NCBI RefSeq assembly: GCF_033097505.1
Contig: NZ_AP028654.1
Location: 1,508,001-1,572,000, forward strand
DNA from: Helicovermis profundi
GTDB taxonomy: Bacteria; Bacillota; Clostridia; Peptostreptococcales; Acidaminobacteraceae
Direction of reading: 5' to 3'
DNA: 64,000 nt
Shown piece by piece: positions 36,677-45,507 of this stretch (position 1 is its first letter; each line of letters starts with the position of its first letter). The position numbers and the translations under genes were made by a program. The notes under the pieces were generated by a model. That model did no database searches. It was not told where the DNA came from and worked only from the letters and a program-made list of their open reading frames with translations.

Positions 36677-38542
36677 CTACTTATAAAATTGTATACTTTC
36701 TATATGTGTTTCTTTTGCAGTAAATATTATTTTTAAATTATAGTTAGTTAATATATATATATAGTCGCTATATTCAATGTTATTAATATTATATATATTT
36801 ATTTTGCTTGGTTCACCGATTAAGCTTTTTACTATCGAAGCTGACATAGTTGTATTGATATTGTCAACTGTAATACTATTAGTTATAATAACCTTATTTA
36901 CACTCATTATGTGGTTTTTGTTGTATTTAAAATTTATAACCATTCCTAAATCAGTATAGATAAAAGTAATTTCAGAACTATTTTTTATAATGTTCGAGTC
37001 AGGTGAGCCAATAGAATTTAAAATTTCTTTATCACTTTTTCCTAAAAATTCTTGAATCACAAGGTCATTATTCTTAAAATATCCAATAAATATAGGGTTA
37101 TTGGCAAGATATAAAGTTCCTAAACCATTATAAGCACCATTTTTGAAAGTTCCACTGTATATTGTTTCACTGTTATCAAATTTAATTCCTTGGCCACTAT
37201 ATAAACCGTCTTTAAAGTTACCACTATAAATGATATTATCTTTTTTATAAAGCACACCAAAATCATTATATAATCCTTTTTTAAATCCACCTTCATATAT
37301 TAAAAGACCATCCTTGTTATATAAGCTTCCAACTCCGTTAAAACTATTATTTATAAAAGCTCCTGTATAGACGATTGGATTTTCCGGAGAATTTGCAAAT
37401 AAAGTGCCTTCTCCATAAAACTTGCCTTTTTTAAATACGCCACTATATTCTACATAATTATTATCACTATTATAATATAATACGCCATCACCATCATAAA
37501 GATTGTTTTCAAAATTTCCTTCATATTTAATATTCCCGTTTGAAAAATATTCCTTTCCTTTATCGAAATATTTACCATTTTTAAATTCGCCTTCATATAT
37601 AATTTTGTTTTTTGAATACAAAATTCCATGACCTACATATTGTCCATTTAAAAACTCACCTTCATAAAGAATGTCACCATTAGACTTATATAAACTACCC
37701 ATACCAGCGTATTTTCCACTTTCAAATCCACCTTCATATTTTAGAGCAGAGTTTTCAAAGTATTCCTTTCCATTTCCTAAATACTCATTATTTTTAAATG
37801 AGCCTGAATATTTTATATTACCATTTTCATACAATAAAGTACCATCACCTGAATACTTACCATTCACGTAATTACCTTTATAAATCAAATTTCCAAAATT
37901 ATCATAGCTTTTTCCATTTCCATTATATTCACCGTTTGCAAAATATCCTTCGTATTGAACATCCTCATTATTATAATATTTAATGCCATAACCATCATAA
38001 CTCCCACTTTTAAAATCACCTTCATATTTTTTGTGGTTTAAATTATCAAAGAAAATACCTTTTCCATTGTAGAGTCCATTAGAGAATTCACCTATATATT
38101 TTTTATTAGAATTATCATAAAATGCAGTACCACTAGCATCGGGTAAACCATTACTTATTTTTCCAGAATAAATTAAATTTTTGTCAATTTTATTATTATA
38201 AATTTTTGCATTTCCTGTGTAAGTGATCTCACTAGTGCTATAAAATTTTTTATAAAGAATAGTATTGTTGGAAAGATATTTATATCCTAAAAAAATAGCA
38301 ATAATTAGCAGTAAAATTAATATAATAATTGCTCGCTTTGAAATGTAATATCTACCAATTGAAAAGTAGTTCTTTAGAGAAACTTCTTTTTTACTTATAT
38401 TACCAACTAGTTTTGTTACGAGTTTTCTAGACGATTTAAAAGGAGCTCTTGTTATTTTTCTTTTAGTAACAGAAAACTTTCTTCTAATAGGTCTGATCAC
38501 AATATTTAATAATATTTGAAATTGAGCAATAAATTTTTTCAT
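36677..38542 (-). CDS. Membrane-anchored MORN-repeat protein
   Basis: This 621-residue protein has a basic N-terminal segment (1-70), one membrane helix near 72-92 (IIILILLLIIAIFLGY), then about 16-18 MORN-like repeats over residues 105-500, each close to Y-x-G-x-F-x-N-G-x-Y-x-G-x-G plus a strand. A C-terminal domain of about 110 residues has no MORN pattern. With the helix as anchor the repeats should face outside. ATG follows GGAGTTATT. MORN proteins bind lipids or act as scaffolds in other organisms; here the role is unknown. It is divergent from the injection-system locus, which may be coincidence. Confidence 0.85.
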   Translation of the reverse strand: MKKFIAQFQILLNIVIRPIRRKFSVTKRKITRAPFKSSRKLVTKLVGNISKKEVSLKNYFSIGRYYISKRAIIILILLLIIAIFLGYKYLSNNTILYKKFYSTSEITYTGNAKIYNNKIDKNLIYSGKISNGLPDASGTAFYDNSNKKYIGEFSNGLYNGKGIFFDNLNHKKYEGDFKSGSYDGYGIKYYNNEDVQYEGYFANGEYNGNGKSYDNFGNLIYKGNYVNGKYSGDGTLLYENGNIKYSGSFKNNEYLGNGKEYFENSALKYEGGFESGKYAGMGSLYKSNGDILYEGEFLNGQYVGHGILYSKNKIIYEGEFKNGKYFDKGKEYFSNGNIKYEGNFENNLYDGDGVLYYNSDNNYVEYSGVFKKGKFYGEGTLFANSPENPIVYTGAFINNSFNGVGSLYNKDGLLIYEGGFKKGLYNDFGVLYKKDNIIYSGNFKDGLYSGQGIKFDNSETIYSGTFKNGAYNGLGTLYLANNPIFIGYFKNNDLVIQEFLGKSDKEILNSIGSPDSNIIKNSSEITFIYTDLGMVINFKYNKNHIMSVNKVIITNSITVDNINTTMSASIVKSLIGEPSKINIYNINNIEYSDYIYILTNYNLKIIFTAKETHIESIQFYK

Positions 38543-38818
38543 AATAACTCCTTATATAATGAAGCTTTATCATATCTTTTTTATACACAATATTTATGTA
38601 AAAAAAACATATTTTCATAAAATAATATTTATAGAGTAAAAAATTGTTTTAAATTAAAATAAATAGATATATATATTATATATATTTATTTTATATTTTC
38701 ACAACAATTATTTTGTAAATAGGTTTAGTTAATTAGAATTTTCAACCTTGTGATAACACCTGTATACACCTTTTAAATAATTAAGTTGTTTGAATAAAAA
38801 TGAAAAGGAGTATTAATT
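38543..38818. promoter_or_regulatory. Divergent intergenic region, MORN gene / injection-system locus
   Basis: The 276-base gap must hold promoters for both directions. It is extremely AT-rich. I see a 14-pair near-perfect inverted repeat (38661-38691) of alternating A and T, and clear ribosome sites at both ends (AAAAGGAGTATT before 38819). No convincing paired -35/-10 could be chosen among many AT-rich candidates. Confidence 0.4.
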
Positions 38819-41557
38819 ATGAAAAAACATGCAGTGTTTTTTACGTTTTTATTATTTATTATAGGTATTTTAGCTTATGTAATAATATCAAATTCTTACG
38901 TATTTAATGAACCTGTTAGTACGTTTACATATGGCAATATTAATATTGAGGATAGTGATAAATTCAATTATAAAGAGTTGTATATTGATTCAGATAATAA
39001 CTATGGTTTATTAACGTTAAATATAACAACTTTGAAAAAATTGGATTTTTTAGGTATTTTTAAGTCTAGTAAAAACTCTTTATATTTAGACTCTTCAAAT
39101 TACTATATTGTAAAGCTGAGCAAAAATAAAGTTGAAAATCTAATTCATCTTTCTTATGAAAATAAAAATCTTAGTAGTTTAGTTGTAGGGAAAAATGGAG
39201 ATATCTATGCACATTTTGTTGAATATGGAAAATTTGATTCATGGATAAAGAAAGAAAAAATTATACATTTTGATAATTATGGCAAACAAAAAGAAATAGT
39301 TTTTAGCAAAAATTATAGTGAAGAAGATGCTCCTTATTTAACGGGTCAAATAAAAAATTTGTCTTTGGTTGAAGATAAGTTGGTTTTTTATTTAGATAAT
39401 AAAATTAATTTAACGAAATATGTATACTATAAGCACTCACTAAAAGAAAAATTTTCTATTAATTTAGAAGAAATTAATGGAAACGTGATACAAATATATA
39501 GCGATTTAATTGGAAATACATTCTTCTATAATTCAAACAGTCAAATTTATTTAATTGATAGCTCTTTGAATTTGAAACTAGTAAATAGCTTTTTAAAAGA
39601 AAAACTAATTATTAATAATATTTTTAAGTTTAATAAGGATTTATTAATATCTTTAACTGATAGGAACAATAATTCCCTTATAAAAAAACTTACAATAAAT
39701 GGTACACAAGATTATCTTATAAATAACACAAATTTTAATAATAATGTTTTAAATAGCAAATATAATTTGTCAGAAAGAATTGTATTTTTTAGAATTGTAT
39801 TCTATTTAATTTTTCTATTCTTTATTTTACTTGTAATTTACACATGTAAATATTTCTATAAATATATATTGCAAGAAAAATTATCAATTTCCTTAAAAAT
39901 GACATTAATTATTATACCAGTTATTTTTATTATTATGTTTGTTTTTGTTTTTTATAGTGTAATAGGTGAGTTCAAAAAATACAGTGATGACATAAAAAAT
40001 GGTAAATATATTCAATTTAATACATTGATTGATAATCAAATAAAATTGATTGAAGATAAAAAAGGTGATAAATATTTAGTAGACTTTATCAAGAACATAA
40101 AAATATACAAGGAAATTGACAAAGAAAAATACAAAGCGTTTTATTCATTATTAACTAAAGAAGGTTATATTGGTCTTAGAGTAAATAATGCAAGTAGTAA
40201 TTTAGAGGATTTGGCTAGTATAACTAAAGATATTCGAGGGATATATGTAGTAGTTGATATTGTTAAATATAATGAAGTTTACAAAATATTAGATACTGAA
40301 AATAATTTTATGATGTTTCAAAAAAGAATTTTAGGGAATAATTCATCATTTAAAAAGGCAAAAAATGGAGAAATAATCAATGCAATTGGTTCAAATGATA
40401 ATTATATCTTTACTATGAAACCAATTTTTGATCAAAGTGGTAAGGTAATAGCAATTATTCAAGTAGGAATGAAATATGCAGGATATAGATCAAATGTAGA
40501 CGGAACTTTTACAACAAATTCCCTTAAGCAAATATTGATAGTAACATTATTACTAGTTTTTATAATAGTGTTTGTTTTGAATATATCTCTGAGAAAACTG
40601 ATTCTACTTACAAAAAGTGTTAAAGAAATATCTAATGACAACTTCAATGTATTAATAGATGTTACTACAAATGATGAAGTGGGTGATCTTTCAAAGGTAT
40701 TTAAAACCCTTATGGCAAATTTAAATAATTATATCAATGATATGAAAGAACTAAATGCAGTTTACTATAAATTTGTTCCTAAGGAAACGATCGCTTTGAT
40801 AGGTGAAAAAGATATAAAAGATGTGTGTTTAGGAGATAATAGTAAAAAAAACGTAGGTGTTTTATTTGTGACTATAAACAATTTTAGAAGTAGCATATCA
40901 AATTTTAGTGAAGAAGAAATTATTAGTTTTATAAATAAGCATTCGTCAAAGATAGGACCAATCATTAGAAAAAATGGCGGAATTATTGAAAGTTATACTG
41001 ATAATGGATTGATAGCAATTTTTCCAAATCACATAGATGATGGAATTCAAACAAGTATTGAAATTTCGCGGGAATTTAACAGACTTACTGAAGCTGATAA
41101 TTCATTCAATAATGTAAGTATGTTTTTAACTAAAGGTGAAGTATTGTTTGGAATTATAGGAGAACAACTCAGAATACAAAGTACATTTATTTCTGAAAAT
41201 ATTGAAAAAAATAGGAATTTAATGAGTGCTTCAACTTCAATGGATATTTCTTTTATGATAACAAAGGATGTATATAAAAGCTCAGAATTAATAAAAACGT
41301 TATCAAATATTAGATATTTAGGTGATTTAAAAGGAATTAATCAAGTTTATGATGTATTTGAATCTGATAAGAATTCAACTAAAACATTGAAAGCGTACTA
41401 TAATAACGACTTTAGAAAAGCATTAGAATTTTTTAATGCTAAAGAATATCTAAAAGCAAGAAGCTTGTTTGTATCGATATTAGAGAAAAATATTAATGAC
41501 GGAGTAGCAAGATACTTTTTTTATGAGTCAGATATAAGATATAGAGAAAATAGGTGA
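38819..41557 (+). CDS. Membrane receptor with degenerate class III nucleotide-cyclase domain and TPR tail
   Basis: This 912-residue protein has a membrane helix at 7-24; an extracellular beta-rich region (30-320); two membrane helices near 322-345 and 360-382; an extracellular sensor-like region (385-560); a fourth helix near 568-590; a HAMP linker (ISNDNFNVLIDVTTNDEVGDL); a cyclase-like domain (about 650-850); and a C-terminal TPR-like unit (DFRKALEFFNAKEYLKARSLF). The first metal Asp of cyclases (FxDIxxF) is Thr in LFVTINNF; the second region reads SYTDNGLIAIF instead of xxGDxxMAxF. It is probably not an active cyclase, and may transmit a signal. First gene of the + strand locus. Confidence 0.7.
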   Translation: MKKHAVFFTFLLFIIGILAYVIISNSYVFNEPVSTFTYGNINIEDSDKFNYKELYIDSDNNYGLLTLNITTLKKLDFLGIFKSSKNSLYLDSSNYYIVKLSKNKVENLIHLSYENKNLSSLVVGKNGDIYAHFVEYGKFDSWIKKEKIIHFDNYGKQKEIVFSKNYSEEDAPYLTGQIKNLSLVEDKLVFYLDNKINLTKYVYYKHSLKEKFSINLEEINGNVIQIYSDLIGNTFFYNSNSQIYLIDSSLNLKLVNSFLKEKLIINNIFKFNKDLLISLTDRNNNSLIKKLTINGTQDYLINNTNFNNNVLNSKYNLSERIVFFRIVFYLIFLFFILLVIYTCKYFYKYILQEKLSISLKMTLIIIPVIFIIMFVFVFYSVIGEFKKYSDDIKNGKYIQFNTLIDNQIKLIEDKKGDKYLVDFIKNIKIYKEIDKEKYKAFYSLLTKEGYIGLRVNNASSNLEDLASITKDIRGIYVVVDIVKYNEVYKILDTENNFMMFQKRILGNNSSFKKAKNGEIINAIGSNDNYIFTMKPIFDQSGKVIAIIQVGMKYAGYRSNVDGTFTTNSLKQILIVTLLLVFIIVFVLNISLRKLILLTKSVKEISNDNFNVLIDVTTNDEVGDLSKVFKTLMANLNNYINDMKELNAVYYKFVPKETIALIGEKDIKDVCLGDNSKKNVGVLFVTINNFRSSISNFSEEEIISFINKHSSKIGPIIRKNGGIIESYTDNGLIAIFPNHIDDGIQTSIEISREFNRLTEADNSFNNVSMFLTKGEVLFGIIGEQLRIQSTFISENIEKNRNLMSASTSMDISFMITKDVYKSSELIKTLSNIRYLGDLKGINQVYDVFESDKNSTKTLKAYYNNDFRKALEFFNAKEYLKARSLFVSILEKNINDGVARYFFYESDIRYRENR

Positions 41558-41560
41558 TGC

Positions 41561-42280
41561 ATGTTTAGACAAATTAAAAGAAAAAAATATACTGGTAGTA
41601 ATGTAAAAATTTCAAATATACCTAAAAGATTTCAAAAAAGTATGTTTTACAAGACAAAACATTTGAATCCATCTGATTTAAATGAAAACACATACTCAAA
41701 TTTACAAAATTTGCTTGGAAACAAAGAAACTATAAAATTACTAGAAGAATTAGGTAATCTTGAATTTGTTGAAAATTCAGATAATTCTTTTTTGCTTAAA
41801 GAATTAAAACGTGAAAATAAAACTAAAGAAGCGAGAAATAACGAAAAAGATCTTGGGTTTATTCTTAAAGATAGAAAAAACTCATATGTTAAAAAAGGAA
41901 AAAGAAATAAATTTATACCTGGAAATAACTATTTAAATAAACCTTTAACTTCAGGATCTGATTGGCACCATAGAATAGATGGTTTTGTAGCATTTGTAAA
42001 TATAATGAAAGGTTATGATAAAACAAAAGATGAAAAAGAAATCGAAACAAAAGAATATGATATGTTGCTAAATAATGTTGAAAAAAATAAAAGAGATGTT
42101 GTTGAAATGATTTTTAAAATGGTGAGTAATTTACCTGATTTCAATGACGATGATGAAGTTTTAAATAGATATTTTAAAGTAATAAAATTTATAATTGCTT
42201 CTGGTATAGATATTGATAATTTAATTAAATTAAGAGGGAACTATAAGAATCAAAAAACTAGTATGATTAATGACGTATAG
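41561..42280 (+). CDS. Unrecognised protein upstream of the PAAR-like gene
   Basis: This 239-residue soluble protein is not recognised. It is basic at the N-terminus (FRQIKRKKYTG), polar and Lys/Asn-rich in the middle, with a distinct SDWHHRIDGFVAFVNIMKGYD motif around residues 133-153 and a helical C-terminus. No signal peptide or membrane helix. Three bases after the receptor gene and 11 before PAAR. Location next to a spike-tip gene makes cargo, cargo chaperone or adaptor possible. Confidence 0.6.
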   Translation: MFRQIKRKKYTGSNVKISNIPKRFQKSMFYKTKHLNPSDLNENTYSNLQNLLGNKETIKLLEELGNLEFVENSDNSFLLKELKRENKTKEARNNEKDLGFILKDRKNSYVKKGKRNKFIPGNNYLNKPLTSGSDWHHRIDGFVAFVNIMKGYDKTKDEKEIETKEYDMLLNNVEKNKRDVVEMIFKMVSNLPDFNDDDEVLNRYFKVIKFIIASGIDIDNLIKLRGNYKNQKTSMINDV

Positions 42281-42291
42281 GAGGAATTATT

Positions 42292-42678
42292 ATGGGTTTT
42301 TTAGTTGTAGCTGGAGCGCAATTACAATGTTCATTTGGAGCAGCCCCATCTAATTTGACAGTATTACCACTGAACAAGGTATTAGCAGGTGCTCCTGCTG
42401 CAAATATTATGGATAATAAACCAATGGTGAACATTTTACCATTTGGAACTTGTATGTCACTAGCTAATCCTATGGTTGCTGCAGCAACTGCTGCGGCAAT
42501 GGGGGTACTAACTCCACAACCATGCATTCCAAATGTTGCTGCTCCGTGGGTGCCGGGCTCAATGACAGTATTAATTGGCAATCAACCTGCATTAAACAAC
42601 AATAGCAAAGCAATGTGTATGTGGGGAGGAGTAATTCAAATTTTAAATCCAGGTCAAACAAAAGTAATGATACCATAG
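42292..42678 (+). CDS. PAAR-like (DUF4280) spike-tip protein
   Basis: This 128-residue protein starts VVAGAQLQCSFGAAPSNLTV and has MVNILPFGTCMSLANPMV, PQPCIPNV and WVPGSMTVLIGNQPAL, a pattern I know from DUF4280 PAAR-like proteins that cap the spike of contractile injection systems. Cysteines occur in the places expected for metal coordination. Behind AGGAGGAATTATT. Its neighbours are candidate cargo genes, as is common for PAAR loci. Confidence 0.9.
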   Translation: MGFLVVAGAQLQCSFGAAPSNLTVLPLNKVLAGAPAANIMDNKPMVNILPFGTCMSLANPMVAAATAAAMGVLTPQPCIPNVAAPWVPGSMTVLIGNQPALNNNSKAMCMWGGVIQILNPGQTKVMIP

Positions 42679-42695
42679 AGAGGTTGGTGAGTAAT

Positions 42696-45008
42696 TTGGG
42701 TATTTTTGGTTTTGGAAAAAAAAGCAGTGAAAAAACTACACCTGAAAATGATAATACGCTTATAAAACAGGAAGAAACATCTACTTCAAATAGTGAAGTT
42801 CTATCAAATCAAGAAGAGCCAAAGGAACCTGTAGTCGTAGATGAGTATGCTGAAACAAAGAGTCTTATGTCAGAAGATCAAGAAAATGCATTTAACGAAA
42901 GAGATGATAAAAAAAGTATTAGTAAAACTGTATCGAAAATGAAAGATGATGACAAAAAAAATTATTTTTTCTTAGAGTTAACAGACCATAAAGCTATGCT
43001 TAATCCACTTACTGAAAAAATTTTAATAGCTTCTAAAAATGAAGCAGCTAAAAAATCAGTCGATATTGGAAGAGATATTTTAGGGGTAAGTGATAGATCG
43101 TTTTCAAGTATTAGACCAGATACTCTTGGATATAAGATTAGAGTTTTTATTATTGAAAGATCTAGAACTTGGGCTCAAAAGATTGTTGAAGATGAATATA
43201 CAGCTAAAAAAGCTGAAATTGAAACTGAAAATGTAGATGTCTCCGAAAAACTAAAAGACTTAGAATTAAAAAAAATGCAATTAAAAGCGAGTCTATATGA
43301 GAGTGTTAAAGCAGATTTTATGACAAAAATAGCAAAAGAGACTTTAGCAATAGCAGATGAAAGTTTTGACAAATTTGGTGCTGATTTAAAAACAACTGCA
43401 AACGATGAAGTTATTTCAACATTTAAAAGCACTTATAAATCAATCTTTAACTCTAAAGCAATGAAGAAAAAACCAATAGATGAAAGAATGAGTTTTGCAA
43501 AAGAAACTTCTGTAGAAACATTAGATAAAAAAGTAAATGATATTGCATCAAGTGTTATTTCAAAAAATAGTAAATTAATAAATAAATATTCTTTAGATTC
43601 AGCTACTAGTAAAAGAGATTCCATACTAAGTGCGGTTACTGGAGGAGCCACAAAAATACCAGATATAAAAAAAATGGATCAAACCGATCTATCTGCTGCA
43701 CAATATCTTTATAGTGATACAGATGAAGGAACAGATATATCTGATAAAGAAAATAGTCTTAAAGAAAGTGTGATGACTGACGCAATAGTTGCACCTAATA
43801 TGAATAAAAGCTTAATTTTGCTCGAAACTGGTTTAATGAAAGCTGTACCAAAAGAAGGAGACTCAGTAAAAGTTAAATCACAAATTGACATTCCAGTTTT
43901 TAGCGGTGTTACAATAGGAATTGGTGTTTCTGGTGAAGCTGAAAGAGAAGAAGATAGATACGTAAAAGCAAAATTATCCATGAATTTACACGCTAGTGGA
44001 TCAATTGGAATTGGTAAAGTTTCAGGAGAAATTGGTGGACTTGTAGAGACTCATGCTAAAAAAGCGGAAGATGCTTCTTTACTAATTTCATACGTTTTGT
44101 ATAGAAGAGCAAGAGAATCAAGTACAATGCCAAGTAATTTAACTGATGCTATTTGGGGCTTGGGTGGTAAAACAGGTGAAGGTAGTTTTAATGAAGCAGA
44201 AGCTTTTGGAGCATCAGCTGAAAAATATTTATTTAAAGAAAACGAAGAAAATTCAGTTAAATATGGAAAATTTGTTGGATTAAGTGCTGAAATAGGTGAT
44301 GAGGATGTTTTAGGTGGAAAAGTAAGTGCTAAAGCAATTCAAGGAAGTAGTTATAATAAAGAAACATTAGAAAAAGAAGATCGATTAGGTAAAATGGAAG
44401 CCTATAAGCGATTTGGGCAGAAATCAAAAGGTGAAAATTTTAAAACTATTGTTTTTGAAGCAGGAATTTCTGGTGGAGGATTTTCTGGTAGTGGTAAAAT
44501 AACAATTCCCTTTGATAGTGAAAATAATTACAAAGCAGTACAGTTAGAATTAACGGGTGGATGTAGTATGCCAATTGGAACACTAACGGATTTAGCAATA
44601 GATAAATTGCTAGAAGCAATCGATATAATGCTAGATAATGGGACTATTTTTGTTGTTAAAGGCGGTAAAATTGCTAATAAAAATGATTCTCAAGTAGAAA
44701 ATGATAATGTAGATTCAGATTATGAGATAAATGTAAAACAAATCAAATCAAATGCTAAATCTTCTGCTTCAGTTGCTATGAAAGAAATAAATGAATCAAA
44801 TGACGTATTATCTGGTGAAAAAGGGTATGAACTCACATTAAGTTATGATAAACCTAAAGGTAAAAAAGGTGAATTATCAATAGGTTTAAATGCAACTGCC
44901 GGTCTAAATGTTAATCTAGGTTTAGTGAAACTTGGAATAGAAAGATCTACTAACATTTTCACTTTAAATTTTGCAAATGAAGAAGTAGATGCAACACCTT
45001 CGGTATAA
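42696..45008 (+). CDS. Large unrecognised protein, candidate injection-system cargo
   Basis: This protein of about 770 residues has an unknown function. Residues 1-80 are acidic and disordered; 80-350 are mostly helical with a Lys/Glu coiled part; 380-690 are Gly-rich and beta-like (VTIGIGVSGEAEREEDRYV, ASGSIGIGKVSGEIGGLVE); the end (LSIGLNATAGLNVNLGLVKL) also alternates in a beta fashion. No signal peptide. The TTG at 42696 follows AGAGGTTGGTGAG; the frame is open to 42615 but that overlaps the PAAR gene. Immediate linkage to PAAR suggests an effector or tip-associated protein; unproven. Confidence 0.65.
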   Translation: MGIFGFGKKSSEKTTPENDNTLIKQEETSTSNSEVLSNQEEPKEPVVVDEYAETKSLMSEDQENAFNERDDKKSISKTVSKMKDDDKKNYFFLELTDHKAMLNPLTEKILIASKNEAAKKSVDIGRDILGVSDRSFSSIRPDTLGYKIRVFIIERSRTWAQKIVEDEYTAKKAEIETENVDVSEKLKDLELKKMQLKASLYESVKADFMTKIAKETLAIADESFDKFGADLKTTANDEVISTFKSTYKSIFNSKAMKKKPIDERMSFAKETSVETLDKKVNDIASSVISKNSKLINKYSLDSATSKRDSILSAVTGGATKIPDIKKMDQTDLSAAQYLYSDTDEGTDISDKENSLKESVMTDAIVAPNMNKSLILLETGLMKAVPKEGDSVKVKSQIDIPVFSGVTIGIGVSGEAEREEDRYVKAKLSMNLHASGSIGIGKVSGEIGGLVETHAKKAEDASLLISYVLYRRARESSTMPSNLTDAIWGLGGKTGEGSFNEAEAFGASAEKYLFKENEENSVKYGKFVGLSAEIGDEDVLGGKVSAKAIQGSSYNKETLEKEDRLGKMEAYKRFGQKSKGENFKTIVFEAGISGGGFSGSGKITIPFDSENNYKAVQLELTGGCSMPIGTLTDLAIDKLLEAIDIMLDNGTIFVVKGGKIANKNDSQVENDNVDSDYEINVKQIKSNAKSSASVAMKEINESNDVLSGEKGYELTLSYDKPKGKKGELSIGLNATAGLNVNLGLVKLGIERSTNIFTLNFANEEVDATPSV

Positions 45009-45034
45009 AATAAACTAGATTAGAAGGAGAAAAT

Positions 45035-45487
45035 ATGAAGGAAATAAGTTTTGTTTGTAAAGATAATTTTATTTTAGATTCGAAAATTGAAAGAATTGAA
45101 ATTGACAAAAACATTGTTTTGAAAATTACTATAGAACCTAAGAATATAAATAGAATAATAGAAAGAGAATATTTTAATCTATTTAAAGATTCTATACTAG
45201 AACCCGCATTTACAACATTTAATAGTAAAAATGAAATTGAAATTACAACTATGCTTGATCCGGATCTTAAAGAGTTACTAGAAATGGCTATTGATGATAT
45301 AAATGAAAATACTATCTTAGATTACTTAGTGGATAAAAATAAAAATCAAAAAAATGATATATTTCTTAATTCAGAATCTTGGTATATTTTAGACGTTAAA
45401 CAAGAAGAAATTTTGCCAGATTTTTTAAAAGAAAAAGGAAGTATTAAAACTGGATTTAACACCAAATGGCTAGAAGAATTGAACTAA
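45035..45487 (+). CDS. Small unrecognised protein
   Basis: This 150-residue acidic soluble protein opens KEISFVCKDNFILDSKIERIE and has alternating strands then helices; nothing matches a family I know. ATG follows AAGGAGAAAAT, 26 bases behind the large candidate cargo gene, so it could be its partner, chaperone or immunity-like protein. Confidence 0.6.
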   Translation: MKEISFVCKDNFILDSKIERIEIDKNIVLKITIEPKNINRIIEREYFNLFKDSILEPAFTTFNSKNEIEITTMLDPDLKELLEMAIDDINENTILDYLVDKNKNQKNDIFLNSESWYILDVKQEEILPDFLKEKGSIKTGFNTKWLEELN

Positions 45488-45507
45488 TCTGATTGGGAGT
45501 GAAATGG

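Noticed and set aside
42267-42581. Antisense open frame opposite the PAAR-like gene
   Set aside because: It is a shadow of the DUF4280 gene, whose family pattern and ribosome site are clear; the antisense frame has no ribosome site.
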